Assembly (NCBI RefSeq): GCF_013401555.1
Contig: NZ_CP058552.1
Coordinates: 3,844,001-3,908,000 of the forward strand
Direction of reading: 5' to 3'
Origin: Paenibacillus sp. E222
Lineage (GTDB): Bacteria > Bacillota > Bacilli > Paenibacillales > Paenibacillaceae
DNA: 64,000 nt
Translations under genes and position numbers: made by a program
Shown here: positions 25,410-34,896 of the stretch, piece after piece
Position numbering within the stretch: the first letter of the stretch is position 1
Layout: the number at the start of each line of letters is the position of its first letter
The notes under the pieces: generated by a model
Told to the model about the DNA's origin: nothing
What the model saw: only the letters and a program-made list of their open reading frames with translations
The model's database searches: none

Positions 25410-26501
25410 ATGAATATGAACCCAGTCATGAATGAAGAATTCGAGCGATCTGTAACTGAAGTTAGTCATGCTGAAGGCATGAAGAATGGCCTTGCCAAAA
25501 TTTTGGAGGGCAGCCACCTGGAGCAGACAGAAGCGCGCGACCTAATGTACTCTATCATGAGAGGTGAGGCGACTCCGGCTCAAATCGGAGGTTTGCTTAT
25601 GGGCTTGCGGATGAAGGGGGAAACGGTGGATGAAATCACGGGGTTTGCCGAAGCCATGCGTGGACAGGGCGGACGGATTCTGACGGACGGCAATGGACTG
25701 CTGGACACCTGTGGAACAGGTGGTTCAGGGATTCATAAGTTCAACATTTCAACGGCGTCAGCCATCATTGCCTCAGCAGTCTCTGTCCGGGTGGCTAAGC
25801 ACGGTAATCGCTCTGCCTCAGGCAAGGCGGGCAGTGCGGATGTACTTGAAGCATTGGGCGTGAATATTCATCTGGACGGAGAGCAGGCGAGACAATGTCT
25901 CGATGAGATCGGAATCTGTTTTTGTTTTGCTCAGGTGTACCACCCTTCTATGAAACATGCTGCTGCGCCAAGAAAAGAGCTGGGTGTGCGTACGATCTTT
26001 AACATGCTCGGACCTCTCACCAATCCTGCGGGAGCGGATCGACAATTGCTTGGTTTATATGACCGCAGCCGGACACCGATGATCGCTGAAGTGTTGAATC
26101 GTCTGGGGCTGAAAAGAGCTTTGGTCGTAGCGAGTCATGATGGACTGGATGAAATCAGCATTTCCGCACCTACCCAGGTATCCGAGCTGCGCAATGGTGA
26201 AGTGCATACGTATGACATTGATCCACGTGACATGGGATTATCGTTGCATCCGCTGGAATCGGTTCTTGGAGGAGATGCGGCTCAGAATGCCGAAATTATT
26301 AAAAGGATCTTCCAGGGAGAACGGAGCGCATACCGCGATGTCGTTCTGTTGAATGCTGGAGCGTGCATCTATGTATCCGGTCTAGCGAATACCATTGCAG
26401 AAGGTGTGTTGATGGCAACAGAAGCTGTAGACTCTGGTAAGGCTGCCAGAAAGCTGGAACAGTTAATTCATACAACGGAGGCGTACAGTCATGTATCTTG
26501 A
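25410..26501 (+). CDS. trpD: Anthranilate phosphoribosyltransferase
   Basis: TrpD joins phosphoribosyl diphosphate to anthranilate. The 363-aa product has the substrate motif LDTCGTGGSGIHKFNIST, HGNRSASGKAGSADVLEALG and RTIFNMLGPLTNPA. The N-terminus is about 20 residues longer than usual; it may truly begin at an internal Met, but the GAGAGGAGAGA upstream of 25410 supports this start. It overlaps trpC by 11 nt. Confidence 0.97.
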   Translation: MNMNPVMNEEFERSVTEVSHAEGMKNGLAKILEGSHLEQTEARDLMYSIMRGEATPAQIGGLLMGLRMKGETVDEITGFAEAMRGQGGRILTDGNGLLDTCGTGGSGIHKFNISTASAIIASAVSVRVAKHGNRSASGKAGSADVLEALGVNIHLDGEQARQCLDEIGICFCFAQVYHPSMKHAAAPRKELGVRTIFNMLGPLTNPAGADRQLLGLYDRSRTPMIAEVLNRLGLKRALVVASHDGLDEISISAPTQVSELRNGEVHTYDIDPRDMGLSLHPLESVLGGDAAQNAEIIKRIFQGERSAYRDVVLLNAGACIYVSGLANTIAEGVLMATEAVDSGKAARKLEQLIHTTEAYSHVS

Positions 26502-27282
26502 TCGAATCGTAGCAACCAAACATAAAGAAGTTGAAGTTCTCGCACAAACATTTCAGATGGACGATGCGCTGAAAAAGATAGAGGCATTACCCAATACTCG
26601 TGGATTCGAACGTGCTTTATCAGAGAGACGTAATCGTAAACTGGGTCTCATTGCCGAAGTGAAGAAGGCTTCTCCGTCCAAAGGACTGATTCGTCCTGAT
26701 TTCCATCCGGTAGAGATTGCTTCCGCATACGAACGGGCTGGAGCGGATTGTATATCCGTATTGACCGACGTTTCTTATTTCCAGGGAAATAGCGAATACT
26801 TGCAGGCTATTCATGAAGCTGTGAACATACCGCTACTGCGCAAGGATTTTATTATAGATGAGCGACAGATTGCCGAGGCAAGGCTGCTTGGCGCGGATGC
26901 CATTTTGCTGATTGCGAGCATTCTGACACCCGAACAGATGCGTCAATATCTGACGTTTGCCAAAAGTCTGGGCCTTGATGCATTAATTGAAGTCCATGAC
27001 CGTGCAGAGCTGGAGCAGGTACTTGATATTCCGCAAGCAACACTTGTAGGCATCAACAACCGCAACCTGAAAACATTCGAAACCAGTCTCAACACCACGT
27101 TGGATTTGATGAACTTGATTCCGGATGGTGTAACATTAATCAGTGAAAGTGGAATTGACGGCCCTCAACCATTGGAATCTCTTATTGAGGCAGGTGTGCA
27201 TGGTATCCTTGTTGGGGAGCATCTGATGCGCAAGGACGATGTTGAGGCAGCTGTATATGAACTGATGGGAACAAAAGCATGA
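26491..27282 (+). CDS. trpC: Indole-3-glycerol phosphate synthase
   Basis: TrpC closes the indole ring from carboxyphenylaminodeoxyribulose phosphate. The 263-aa TIM-barrel protein shows LIAEVKKASPSKGLIR with the catalytic Lys, SVLTDVSYFQG, LLRKDFIID, VGINNRNLKTF and SESGIDGPQPL. Its start lies within the 3' end of trpD after ACGGAGGCG, so the genes are translationally coupled. Confidence 0.97.
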   Translation: MYLDRIVATKHKEVEVLAQTFQMDDALKKIEALPNTRGFERALSERRNRKLGLIAEVKKASPSKGLIRPDFHPVEIASAYERAGADCISVLTDVSYFQGNSEYLQAIHEAVNIPLLRKDFIIDERQIAEARLLGADAILLIASILTPEQMRQYLTFAKSLGLDALIEVHDRAELEQVLDIPQATLVGINNRNLKTFETSLNTTLDLMNLIPDGVTLISESGIDGPQPLESLIEAGVHGILVGEHLMRKDDVEAAVYELMGTKA

Positions 27283-28016
27283 ATGCATTCAATCATGACG
27301 GCAAAGGCAGCAGAGACGTGGATCTGCGAAACCGGCCGGCAGCGGCTGTAAAAATATGTGGACTTCAGGACGTTGAAGTGCTAAAATCGATGATAAACTT
27401 GCCTGTGGATTACATTGGTGTTGTTTTTGCCCCATCTCGTCGCCGTATTACACCTGAACAGGGTGCCGAGCTAAGAACGGTTCTCTTGGACTGGACGATG
27501 TTCGATCGGCCGAAGCTGGCGGGTGTTTTCGTGAATCCCACGCTCGAAGAGCTGGAAAGCATCATGCAGATTTCACGCCTGGATGTCATTCAGCTGCATG
27601 GACAGGAATCGCCGGAATTTTGTGAACAGGTGAAGCAGCGCTTCGGTACCGAAGTGTTTAAGGCTTTCTCTTTTCCCAAGGATGAAACAGGTTCATTATC
27701 TGACGATACCGCCTTGCTGGCACTTGATCCATATAAAAATGTGGTGGACGCCATATTGCTCGATACGTTTGACCCGCTCTATGGAGGGGGCTCCGGTAAA
27801 ACCTTTGCCTGGGAACGAATTCCTTTCTATGCCGAATGGGCAAGAAAACATGGAATCGCGTTGTTCGTGGCAGGAGGATTGCAGCCGGATAATGTGCAAC
27901 AACTGATACAGACATATGCACCGGACGGCGTCGATGTATCCAGCGGCGTAGAGTCCGAAGGTGTGAAGGATATTGCGAAAATTACAGCATTTGTAGAAAG
28001 GGTGAAGCAGGCATGA
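27279..28016 (+). CDS. trpF: Phosphoribosylanthranilate isomerase
   Basis: TrpF carries out the Amadori rearrangement between TrpD and TrpC. The 245-aa protein has the family start VKICGLQD, with the catalytic Cys, [23 protein letters not shown] and the phosphate-binding end [10 protein letters not shown] and [10 protein letters not shown]. An N-terminal extension of about 25 residues precedes the KICG motif. ATGA overlaps couple it to trpC upstream and trpB downstream. Confidence 0.96.
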   Translation: MNAFNHDGKGSRDVDLRNRPAAAVKICGLQDVEVLKSMINLPVDYIGVVFAPSRRRITPEQGAELRTVLLDWTMFDRPKLAGVFVNPTLEELESIMQISRLDVIQLHGQESPEFCEQVKQRFGTEVFKAFSFPKDETGSLSDDTALLALDPYKNVVDAILLDTFDPLYGGGSGKTFAWERIPFYAEWARKHGIALFVAGGLQPDNVQQLIQTYAPDGVDVSSGVESEGVKDIAKITAFVERVKQA

Positions 28017-29212
28017 CACATCAATTGCCGGATCAACACGGGCGTTTCGGTCCCTTCGGAGGCCGCTTTGTACCTGAGACACTAATGAACGCTCTAATCG
28101 AACTGGAGGAAGCGTATAGCCACTTCTCCGAAGACGAGGATTTCAACAAGGAACTGAATTACCTGCTAAGCGAGTATTCTGGACGGGAAACGCCTTTATA
28201 TCATGCAGAGCAATTGTCCCGCCGCTTGGGTGGACCCAAAATTTATCTGAAACGTGAAGACCTGAACCATACGGGAGCGCACAAGATCAATAACGCTATT
28301 GGACAGGGATTGCTGGCTAAACGGATGGGGAAAAAGAAAGTCATCGCTGAAACAGGTGCAGGACAGCATGGTGTTGCCACGGCAACCGTTGCTGCATTGC
28401 TAGGGCTTGAATGCAAAGTGTTTATGGGCGAAGAAGATACGCAGCGACAACAATTGAACGTATTTCGGATGAAGCTGCTTGGGGCGGAAGTCATTCCGGT
28501 GACATCTGGAACGCGCACATTGAAAGATGCAGGCAACGAAGCACTCCGCTACTGGGTTAGCAATGTGGAAGATACCTTCTACGTGCTTGGATCTGTAGTC
28601 GGTCCTCATCCGTATCCAATGATGGTACGTAACTTCCAGCGAGTGATCGGTGATGAGACACGGCGCCAGATTCAGGAGATTGAAGGACGGCTGCCGGATG
28701 TGATTGTTGCAGCTGTAGGCGGCGGAAGTAATGCAATCGGCATGTTCTATCCGTTTATTGGCGATCAGGATGTGAAGCTTGTTGGTGTTGAAGCAGCAGG
28801 TAAAGGGGTGGACACCGAGTTCCATGCGGCTACGATGAGCAAAGGAACACATGGTGTATTCCAGGGTTCGATGAGTTATCTACTGCAAGATGAATATGGA
28901 CAGGTTCAGCCAGCCCATTCCATTTCGGCGGGACTTGATTATCCAGGTGTTGGTCCCGAGCATTCCTATCTCAAAGATATTAAACGTGCAAAATATGTCC
29001 CGATTACGGACCAGGAGGCATTGGATGCCCTGCAGTTACTGAGCCGAACCGAAGGCATTATCCCTGCTTTGGAGTCAGCCCATGCTGTTGCGCAGGTCAT
29101 CAAGCTTGCACCTGAACTCAGCGCTGATGATATCGTTGTGATCTGTCTTTCCGGTCGTGGTGATAAAGACGTTGAATCCATTATGAAATATACAGGAGGG
29201 GACTTGGCATGA
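28013..29212 (+). CDS. trpB: Tryptophan synthase beta chain
   Basis: TrpB condenses indole with serine using pyridoxal phosphate. The 399-aa product has the PLP lysine in [13 protein letters not shown], the phosphate loop [24 protein letters not shown] at the N-terminus, and [14 protein letters not shown]. It overlaps trpF and trpA by 4 nt each, the expected arrangement for the two-subunit channel enzyme. Confidence 0.98.
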   Translation: MTHQLPDQHGRFGPFGGRFVPETLMNALIELEEAYSHFSEDEDFNKELNYLLSEYSGRETPLYHAEQLSRRLGGPKIYLKREDLNHTGAHKINNAIGQGLLAKRMGKKKVIAETGAGQHGVATATVAALLGLECKVFMGEEDTQRQQLNVFRMKLLGAEVIPVTSGTRTLKDAGNEALRYWVSNVEDTFYVLGSVVGPHPYPMMVRNFQRVIGDETRRQIQEIEGRLPDVIVAAVGGGSNAIGMFYPFIGDQDVKLVGVEAAGKGVDTEFHAATMSKGTHGVFQGSMSYLLQDEYGQVQPAHSISAGLDYPGVGPEHSYLKDIKRAKYVPITDQEALDALQLLSRTEGIIPALESAHAVAQVIKLAPELSADDIVVICLSGRGDKDVESIMKYTGGDLA

Positions 29213-30015
29213 ACCTGATGGACCAGACCTTCCAGCAATTGAAAGAACAGAACCGGACAGCACTTATCCCATTCCTTACGGTTGGAGATCCAGATGTAGA
29301 CACCACGGTAGAAATCATTAAGGAATTGGAACAGGCGGGGGCAGACATTTTGGAGCTCGGTGTTCCCTATTCTGATCCGCTCGCAGATGGACCTGTAATC
29401 CAGCGTGCTTCCGAGCGTGCATTGAAAAGCCAGATCACGATTCGGACTTGTATGGAGACAGCGGCAAGAGCGCGTGCTGCGGGTGTAAAACTGCCTTTTG
29501 TACTGTTCACCTACTATAATCCGGTATTACAGACGGGACTGGATGTATTTTTTGACGAGTTGATCAAACACGAAATCAGCGGCATGATCATCCCGGATCT
29601 TCCGATTGAGGAAGCGGAGGATATGCGACGCCGTGCGGATGCTGCAGGTGTGCATCTGGTTCCGCTCGTAGCTCCTACGTCCAATGCGAGAATCGAGCGT
29701 ATTGTCACGGGAGCACGTGGTTTCATCTATTGTGTCTCTTCTCTAGGTGTTACGGGAGAGAGAGCTTCCTTTTTCGATGGGGTAGAGAGCTTCATTGAAA
29801 CTGTAAAGAGTCTTACAGATCTTCCGGTCGCTGTTGGCTTCGGCATTTCCAGTCACGAGCAGGTCGCTCGTTTCTCCCGTATCTGTGACGGCGTTGTTGT
29901 AGGCAGTGCTATCGTTCGTCAGGTGGAAGAAGCCATACCTCTTCTTGGAAACCCGGATACACGTCAGGCGGGACTGTTGCAAATTCGCAACTTTGTGGCA
30001 CAATTAAAAGGATAG
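29209..30015 (+). CDS. trpA: Tryptophan synthase alpha chain
   Basis: TrpA cleaves indole-3-glycerol phosphate and passes indole to TrpB. The 268-aa TIM barrel has [19 protein letters not shown] with the catalytic Asp, [11 protein letters not shown] with the catalytic Glu nearby, and [15 protein letters not shown]. The ATG is in an ATGA overlap with trpB. It is the last trp gene, and an 86-bp gap with a hairpin separates it from hisC. Confidence 0.97.
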   Translation: MNLMDQTFQQLKEQNRTALIPFLTVGDPDVDTTVEIIKELEQAGADILELGVPYSDPLADGPVIQRASERALKSQITIRTCMETAARARAAGVKLPFVLFTYYNPVLQTGLDVFFDELIKHEISGMIIPDLPIEEAEDMRRRADAAGVHLVPLVAPTSNARIERIVTGARGFIYCVSSLGVTGERASFFDGVESFIETVKSLTDLPVAVGFGISSHEQVARFSRICDGVVVGSAIVRQVEEAIPLLGNPDTRQAGLLQIRNFVAQLKG

Positions 30016-30038
30016 GGATTCAATGATGTTACATCCAC

Positions 30039-30070
30039 GGGGCATGCTCAGCACAGGCTGAGGCATGTCC
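30039..30070 (+). other. Intercistronic hairpin between trpA and hisC
   Basis: GGGGCATGCTCAGC pairs with GCTGAGGCATGTCC (one bulge) around an ACAG loop. There is no T tract, so it more likely affects mRNA processing or stability than termination. Confidence 0.55.
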
Positions 30071-30101
30071 ATAACTATTTTAATAACAGGAGGCGGTCGA
30101 G

Positions 30102-31202
30102 TTGAAACCGAAGTCCCAGATTGTCAATCTGCCTGTATATAAACCGGGCAAACCGATTGAAGAAGTGAAACGTGAACTGGGTTTGGAGCAAGTGATTAAG
30201 CTGGCCTCCAACGAAAATCCATATGGAAGTTCGCCTGCTGCGCTTGAAGCGATCACCAGAGAGCTGGTCAATGTAAGCATATATCCGGATGGAAGTTCCA
30301 AGGAACTGACTGAAGTGCTGGCGAAGCATCTGGGAGTGGAACGGAATAATCTGATCTTTGGTTGTGGATCGGATGAGATCATTGCGTTGATCACTCGTGC
30401 ATTTTTCCTCCAGGGAGACGAGAACATCATGGCCGACCAGACGTTCTCTGTATACAAAAGTAATGCTGACATCGAAGGTGCTGTCAGCATTGAAGTGCCA
30501 CTTAAAGATGGAACTCACGACCTGACTTCCATGCTGGCGCAAATCAATGATAAGACCAAAGCAGTTTGGGTGTGTAACCCCAATAACCCAACGGGTACAA
30601 TTATCTCTGAGCAGGAATTGACGGCATTCCTGGATCGTGTACCTTCTCATGTCATGGTTGTGCTGGATGAAGCCTATTATGAATTTGTAACGGATGAGGC
30701 GTATCCACAAAGCATCCCTATGATTGAGCGTTATCCTAACCTGGTCATTTTGCGGACATTCTCCAAAATCTATGGCTTGGCTTCATTGCGTATTGGATAC
30801 GGTATTGCACGTCCCGAAGTGATCGATCTGATCAACCGCGTGCGTGAGCCGTTTAATACTTCACGCTTTGCTCAGGTTGCCGCAAAAGCAGCGCTGGAGG
30901 ATCAGGCTTTTGTCCAAGCATGTGCGGAGCGTAATGCAGTAGAGCGAGCGTATTTGCAAAATGAATTCAAGCGGTTAGAATTGCCGTTTTTCCCTTCCCA
31001 GGGTAACTTTATCATGGTTGATCTGGATATGCCTTCCGCAACGGCGTTCCAGTCGCTATTAAAACAAGGTATTATTGTTCGTCCTGGATTCGATGTATAT
31101 CCAACATACATTCGTGTGTCCGTCGGAACATCAGAACAGAACCGTGCGTTCGTCACGGCACTGGAGAACACGCTGGCTGAGAAGGCGGTAGCACGCCCTT
31201 AA
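30102..31202 (+). CDS. hisC: Histidinol-phosphate aminotransferase, probably also aromatic aminotransferase
   Basis: A PLP-dependent class I/II aminotransferase. In B. subtilis the HisC of this supraoperon serves both histidine and phenylalanine/tyrosine synthesis, and the position between trpA and tyrA supports the same double role. The 366-aa protein has KLASNENPYGSSP, VCNPNNPTGT, VVLDEAYYEF and the PLP lysine in SKIYGLASLRIGYG. It starts with TTG after CAGGAGG. Confidence 0.95.
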   Translation: MKPKSQIVNLPVYKPGKPIEEVKRELGLEQVIKLASNENPYGSSPAALEAITRELVNVSIYPDGSSKELTEVLAKHLGVERNNLIFGCGSDEIIALITRAFFLQGDENIMADQTFSVYKSNADIEGAVSIEVPLKDGTHDLTSMLAQINDKTKAVWVCNPNNPTGTIISEQELTAFLDRVPSHVMVVLDEAYYEFVTDEAYPQSIPMIERYPNLVILRTFSKIYGLASLRIGYGIARPEVIDLINRVREPFNTSRFAQVAAKAALEDQAFVQACAERNAVERAYLQNEFKRLELPFFPSQGNFIMVDLDMPSATAFQSLLKQGIIVRPGFDVYPTYIRVSVGTSEQNRAFVTALENTLAEKAVARP

Positions 31203-31229
31203 ATCTGGCGACGAAAAGAGTGAGGACCC

Positions 31230-32324
31230 ATGAAATTAAAAATTGCAATGATCGGTGTAGGGCTCATCGGCGGTTCATTGGCGCTTTGCTTTAAAGGCAA
31301 GCCCGGTGTAACGGTGATGGGCTATGCCCACCTGCCTGAATTGAAGGACAAGTACATAGCGAGTGGTGTAGTGGATGATGCTACACTCTCCCTGGAGGAA
31401 GCGGTACAGGATGCCGACTTTATTTTTTTGTGCGTACCTGTTGGGCTGCTCGAATCATATTTTGAACAGTTGGCCAAGCTTCCCTTGAAAAAGGGATGTA
31501 TCATTACAGATGTTGGCAGCACAAAGGCGTCCATCGCAGCCTGTGCGGAGCATGTACGCATGAGTGATGCCTACTTTATTGGCGGTCATCCTATGGCCGG
31601 ATCTGAGCGTGCAGGTGTGGATGCAGCCTCAGCTGTGTTATTCGAGAATGCATACTATGTCTTGACCCCTTCAGAATATGTACCTGAAGAAGCTTACGAC
31701 AGGTTATCTGATCTTCTTGCGTATACACGTGCCCAGATTGTTCGTGTAGAGCCGCTGCTGCACGATGACATTGTGGGAGCGATCAGTCATTTGCCACATG
31801 TCATTGCAGTTGCGCTCGTCAATCAGGTGCGCGAATATAATGAATCGAACCCTTTATATAAAATGCTGGCTGCAGGCGGTTTCCGGGATATTACCCGGAT
31901 TGCCTCCAGTGATGCCATTGTATGGAGAGATATCCTGCTGAGCAACCGTGAGGTGCTGCTGGGCTTGCTGAAGGACTGGAACAGCCAGATGACGGCTTTC
32001 ACTGAAATGCTGGAGCAACAAAATGGTGAGGGCATTGAGGAAGCGTTCCGTCAGGCACGCGAGTTCCGCAGCGTGCTGCCAGAACGTCGGAAAGGTATGA
32101 TCTCGTCGTTGTTTGATCTTTATACGGATGTGCAGGATGCGCCGGGAATGATCGGCAAGATTGCCACCGAGCTTGGGGCGAATGATATTAACTTAAGCAA
32201 CATGGAAATTATTGAAAACCGGGTCGATGTGCCGGGCATTATGCGTTTGTCGTTCCGGCAGGAAGAAGAAATGGAACGGGCCAAAACGTTGCTGGATTCC
32301 CTGGGGTATCAAGTATGGGTTTAG
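31230..32324 (+). CDS. tyrA: Prephenate dehydrogenase with ACT domain
   Basis: TyrA oxidatively decarboxylates prephenate to 4-hydroxyphenylpyruvate for tyrosine. The 364-aa protein has the NAD-binding GVGLIGGSLAL, DVGSTKASI, GGHPMAGSERAGVDAA and AISHLPHVIA. A C-terminal ACT domain of about 70 residues, including MIGKIATELGANDINLSNME, probably binds tyrosine for feedback inhibition. A terminator follows, closing the aromatic supraoperon. aroA (EPSP synthase), which follows tyrA in B. subtilis, is absent here. Confidence 0.96.
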   Translation: MKLKIAMIGVGLIGGSLALCFKGKPGVTVMGYAHLPELKDKYIASGVVDDATLSLEEAVQDADFIFLCVPVGLLESYFEQLAKLPLKKGCIITDVGSTKASIAACAEHVRMSDAYFIGGHPMAGSERAGVDAASAVLFENAYYVLTPSEYVPEEAYDRLSDLLAYTRAQIVRVEPLLHDDIVGAISHLPHVIAVALVNQVREYNESNPLYKMLAAGGFRDITRIASSDAIVWRDILLSNREVLLGLLKDWNSQMTAFTEMLEQQNGEGIEEAFRQAREFRSVLPERRKGMISSLFDLYTDVQDAPGMIGKIATELGANDINLSNMEIIENRVDVPGIMRLSFRQEEEMERAKTLLDSLGYQVWV

Positions 32325-32332
32325 GTTTTTGA

Positions 32333-32356
32333 AAGGGGGCGAAAGCCCTCTTTTTT
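32333..32356 (+). terminator. Terminator of the aromatic supraoperon
   Basis: AGGGGGC-GAAA-GCCCTCTTTTTT. The stable GAAA tetraloop and T tract make this a strong terminator. Confidence 0.9.
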
Positions 32357-32399
32357 ATGTTGAAAACCGTCTGTTACAGGATATGTCCTAAAAAAGGAC

Positions 32400-32483
32400 A
32401 AAAAAAAGACCGCTTACATAAGCGGCCATTGCTCACGTGGAGCAATACAGTTATTGGATAGGAGTGGAGAGAAACCATACTGT
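32400..32483 (-). ncRNA. Candidate small RNA with a CU-rich loop and its own promoter and terminator
   Basis: Read on the reverse strand, a consensus promoter is followed by about 84 nt and a strong terminator, with no ribosome-binding site or complete ORF. Predicted folds: a 5' hairpin TACAGT/ACTGTA exposing a loop with TTTCTCTCCACTCCTATCC; a second hairpin ATTGCTC/GAGCAAT; and the terminator GCCGCTT-ATGT-AAGCGGT with eight Ts. The CU-rich loop could pair with Shine-Dalgarno sequences such as GGAGAGA or AGGAG, as in several known Firmicute regulatory RNAs. It does not match a family I know. Confidence 0.75.
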
Positions 32484-32489
32484 ACTTTT

Positions 32490-32518
32490 ATTATATGTAT
32501 ACGTTTTCATTTTGTCAA
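32490..32518 (-). promoter_or_regulatory. Consensus promoter of the small RNA
   Basis: On the reverse strand, TTGACA (32513-32518) and TATAAT (32490-32495) are both perfect and are spaced by exactly 17 nt. This is the best sigma-A promoter noticed in the window. Confidence 0.9.
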
Positions 32519-32789
32519 CACTTTGAGTAAAATTGTTTAAAATAATTATAACATTCGTAAATTAAGGAAATATAATCCTTGCTTAAAGTGGAATTGATCC
32601 TTATTTGGACAATTGCATGGTAACGAAATTCTTCTGAAATTTTAAATTAATTCTTTATTCGCATAAACTTTTTGAGGCTTTCGTTCGTCCAATATAATAG
32701 TGGCTTCACAAAAGGGATCAAATTGAAGTCATGGACGAGAAAATGGCTGCATAATAATGACTGGTCGGGCTTCAATGGAAGCCATGGAT

Positions 32790-32819
32790 TTGCCAGGATG
32801 ATGCAGACCGTTGTACAAT
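32790..32819 (+). promoter_or_regulatory. Candidate promoter of the sigma factor operon
   Basis: TTGCCA and TACAAT are spaced by 18 nt. Transcription from here would cross the terminator-like hairpin at 32910 before the sigma gene. Confidence 0.45.
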
Positions 32820-32909
32820 AAATACTGTTAATGTAGAAACGTTGGGGAAATTGCCATTACATAGGGGAATTTGGCGGGAAGGCCTGTTTTGGCGCTGAAC
32901 GCTGTTTTA

Positions 32910-32933
32910 TGCGGTGAAAACCGCAACTTTTTT
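32910..32933 (+). terminator. Terminator hairpin in the leader of the sigma factor gene
   Basis: TGCGGT-GAAA-ACCGCA followed by ACTTTTTT has a stable tetraloop stem with a T tract. It stands between the candidate promoter and the sigma gene, so it could act as an attenuator or end a short RNA. Confidence 0.75.
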
Positions 32934-33008
32934 GTGCCTGTTCGGTAATACATGGATAGAGTCGAACGGGGAGAAGCACATGGATGGGCGAGGAGGGGTC
33001 GCACTCAA

Positions 33009-33602
33009 ATGACGGATTCCCAGTTGATTCGAGAGATCAAGGAAGGTAACCTAGAGTTATATTCCGAGCTGATGAGTCGTTATCAGCGTAAAATACTGGC
33101 TTTCGTATATCATATGTTGAAAAGTTCTAATATGGAGCTGCTTGCGGAAGATCTCTGTTCTGAGACTTTCTATAAGGCGTTCCGCAGTCTGCACTCATTC
33201 CGAGAGGTGGATGCCTCGTTCTCAACCTGGTTATATACCATTGCGAGAAATACGGTATTGAGTGAGCTTCGCAAACAGCGTAGTGGGAGTGTTCCACTTG
33301 AAGAGAGCGGTATTGTACCTGTTGCTCCTTCTGAGAATGCGCCAGAGCATGCTGTATTGCGCAGTGAGCGGGTGATGCTGGTTAGGGATGCAATTAACAA
33401 TTTACCGGAGAAGCAGCGTTCTGCCATTATACTCCGTGAGTATGATCAACTAGATTACCAGGAGATTGCAAATATTCTTGGGCAGAGCGTTAGTTCTGTG
33501 AAATCGTTATTGTTCAGAGCAAGATCAAGCGTAAAAACTCAATTGGAACCTTATTTCTTCGAACCGGTCTACGAGCCATATGAAGGGATGAAGAACCGAT
33601 GA
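33009..33602 (+). CDS. RNA polymerase sigma factor, ECF-like
   Basis: A 197-aa sigma-70 family protein with region 2 (YQRKILAFVYHMLK, AEDLCSETFYKAFRSL, FSTWLYTIARNTVLSELRK) and region 4 (NLPEKQRSAIILREYDQLDYQEIANILGQS with a helix-turn-helix). It lacks regions 1 and 3, as ECF factors do. The ATG at 33009 is chosen because AGGAGGGG lies 10 nt upstream. It overlaps the next gene, a zinc-finger anti-sigma factor, by 4 nt. The target promoters are unknown. Confidence 0.9.
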   Translation: MTDSQLIREIKEGNLELYSELMSRYQRKILAFVYHMLKSSNMELLAEDLCSETFYKAFRSLHSFREVDASFSTWLYTIARNTVLSELRKQRSGSVPLEESGIVPVAPSENAPEHAVLRSERVMLVRDAINNLPEKQRSAIILREYDQLDYQEIANILGQSVSSVKSLLFRARSSVKTQLEPYFFEPVYEPYEGMKNR

Positions 33603-34234
33603 ATTGCAATGAAGCCCAGGAGCTGTTTGCACTGGTCTGGGACTTGCCGGAAGCTCATCCTCAGCGGATTGCATTTCATGCTCATCTCGCTGGTTGTGAA
33701 GATTGCTCGCAGCAATTTGAGGTTTGGGAAGAAGCTCAAATTCTGCTGCACAGCATACCGGTCCCAGTGACAGAACAACAGGCAGAGAGAGTAAACCGTA
33801 ATGTTATGGAACGGATCTATGCGGAGTCTCCATGGCTATTGCCGGAAGAGGCAAAGGTTAATCGTTTCTCTGCTGTGATCCGCAAGCATATGTCTTTGTG
33901 GATTGCTGCTTTCCTGGCAATTTTCTTATGCAGCTTTTTGTACATGGCGATGTTTAAGCCAGACGTAACAGAAGCTGAGCAGACCAGCGTGGTCTCTACA
34001 GGTATTTTGGAGACAGGGGTAGCGGGCAGTGAGCCTACTTCCTCCGGATTGTACAAGTACAACATGACGGGAGCGGACAGAGGGAGCATTATTGAGCCCT
34101 TCGTTGTGAGCATGGGCCCAGCGTATCCTCAGTACTGGATGGCGTTGTCGTTGCTTGCAATTGGTATGGCTCTGTTCTCTCTTGGGCGTATGCATCGTTC
34201 AACGAACAAACGCAAACAAGGTGCACGTGCTTAG
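33599..34234 (+). CDS. Membrane anti-sigma factor with zinc-binding (ZAS) domain
   Basis: A 211-aa protein that probably sequesters the sigma factor encoded just upstream at the membrane. The N-terminus holds Cys3 and the HAHLAGCEDC (H-x3-C-x2-C) zinc motif of anti-sigma factors. Membrane segments lie at about residues 98-118 (LWIAAFLAIFLCSFLYMAMF) and 178-195, with an external segment between. The ATGA overlap with the sigma gene ensures balanced synthesis. The signal that releases sigma is unknown. Confidence 0.85.
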   Translation: MNCNEAQELFALVWDLPEAHPQRIAFHAHLAGCEDCSQQFEVWEEAQILLHSIPVPVTEQQAERVNRNVMERIYAESPWLLPEEAKVNRFSAVIRKHMSLWIAAFLAIFLCSFLYMAMFKPDVTEAEQTSVVSTGILETGVAGSEPTSSGLYKYNMTGADRGSIIEPFVVSMGPAYPQYWMALSLLAIGMALFSLGRMHRSTNKRKQGARA

Positions 34235-34274
34235 GTAAAGCTTTCGTTCACCGTATAGAGAAATGAGGGATGAG

Positions 34275-34874
34275 ATGCGGATCGGGCTTATTCGTCACGG
34301 CCTAACCGACTGGAATGCGGCAGGACGTATTCAAGGACAGACAGACATACCTCTGAATGCAGAAGGTCGAGAGCAAGCTGAGCGTCTGGGTAGACGTTTG
34401 CTTACCGAAGAGTATCGTTGGGACCACATCATAACAAGCGGGCTGTCCAGGGCTCAGGAGACAGGAGAGATCATCTCCGGGCTATTGAATGTTCCTTTGC
34501 TGGAGCCAGATGCACGCTTGAAGGAGCGTGCTTTTGGTCAGATTGAAGGTCTGACGTCCGAAGAACGTGTGGCTCGCTGGGGCGCTTCCTGGGAGACGCT
34601 GGATCTGGGACAGGAACAGATTGTTGATATTCAGACACGTGCATTGGGCTTTCTGGAGGATTTATGGGAGGCTCATCAGGACCAAAATGTGCTGATTGTC
34701 TCCCATGGCGCTTTTTTAGCCAATCTGCTATCAGCTTTGTACAAAGACCGCTATACGGAACGAATTGGAAACCTGTCACTCACGATCCTGGAGAAGGAAC
34801 GTGACGATTGGAGACCATTGCTTTACAACTGCACACGACACCTTTCATTGGATCTGGCGAAACAACCTGAGTGA
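34275..34874 (+). CDS. Histidine phosphatase family protein (phosphoglycerate mutase-like)
   Basis: A 199-aa protein of the histidine phosphatase superfamily. LIRHGLTDWN holds the phosphorylated His, SGLSRAQETGEII and KERAFGQIEG are typical, and VSHGAFLANLL holds the second catalytic His. The substrate is not predictable; CobC- or GpmB-like enzymes look like this. The ATG at 34275 follows GAGGGATGAG and is preferred to that at 34263. The terminator stem overlaps its last codons. Confidence 0.88.
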   Translation: MRIGLIRHGLTDWNAAGRIQGQTDIPLNAEGREQAERLGRRLLTEEYRWDHIITSGLSRAQETGEIISGLLNVPLLEPDARLKERAFGQIEGLTSEERVARWGASWETLDLGQEQIVDIQTRALGFLEDLWEAHQDQNVLIVSHGAFLANLLSALYKDRYTERIGNLSLTILEKERDDWRPLLYNCTRHLSLDLAKQPE

Positions 34875-34896
34875 TTGACTCAGGTTGTTTTTTTTG
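34861..34896 (+). terminator. Strong terminator after the histidine phosphatase gene
   Basis: A 12-bp perfect stem AACAACCTGAGT/ACTCAGGTTGTT with a 5-nt loop and a run of Ts. It begins inside the coding end of the gene. Confidence 0.93.

Larger units (their letters stand above)
32519..32951. other. AT-rich intergenic region before the sigma factor operon
   Basis: No gene is supported. A TATAAT at 32693-32698 and the TTGCCA/TACAAT pair listed separately are promoter candidates. A terminator hairpin lies close to the sigma gene. Confidence 0.5.

Noticed and set aside
32400..32476. Reading the small RNA candidate as a peptide gene (MVSLHSYPITVLL...)
   Set aside because: No ribosome-binding site before the ATG, and the frame has no stop before the terminator.
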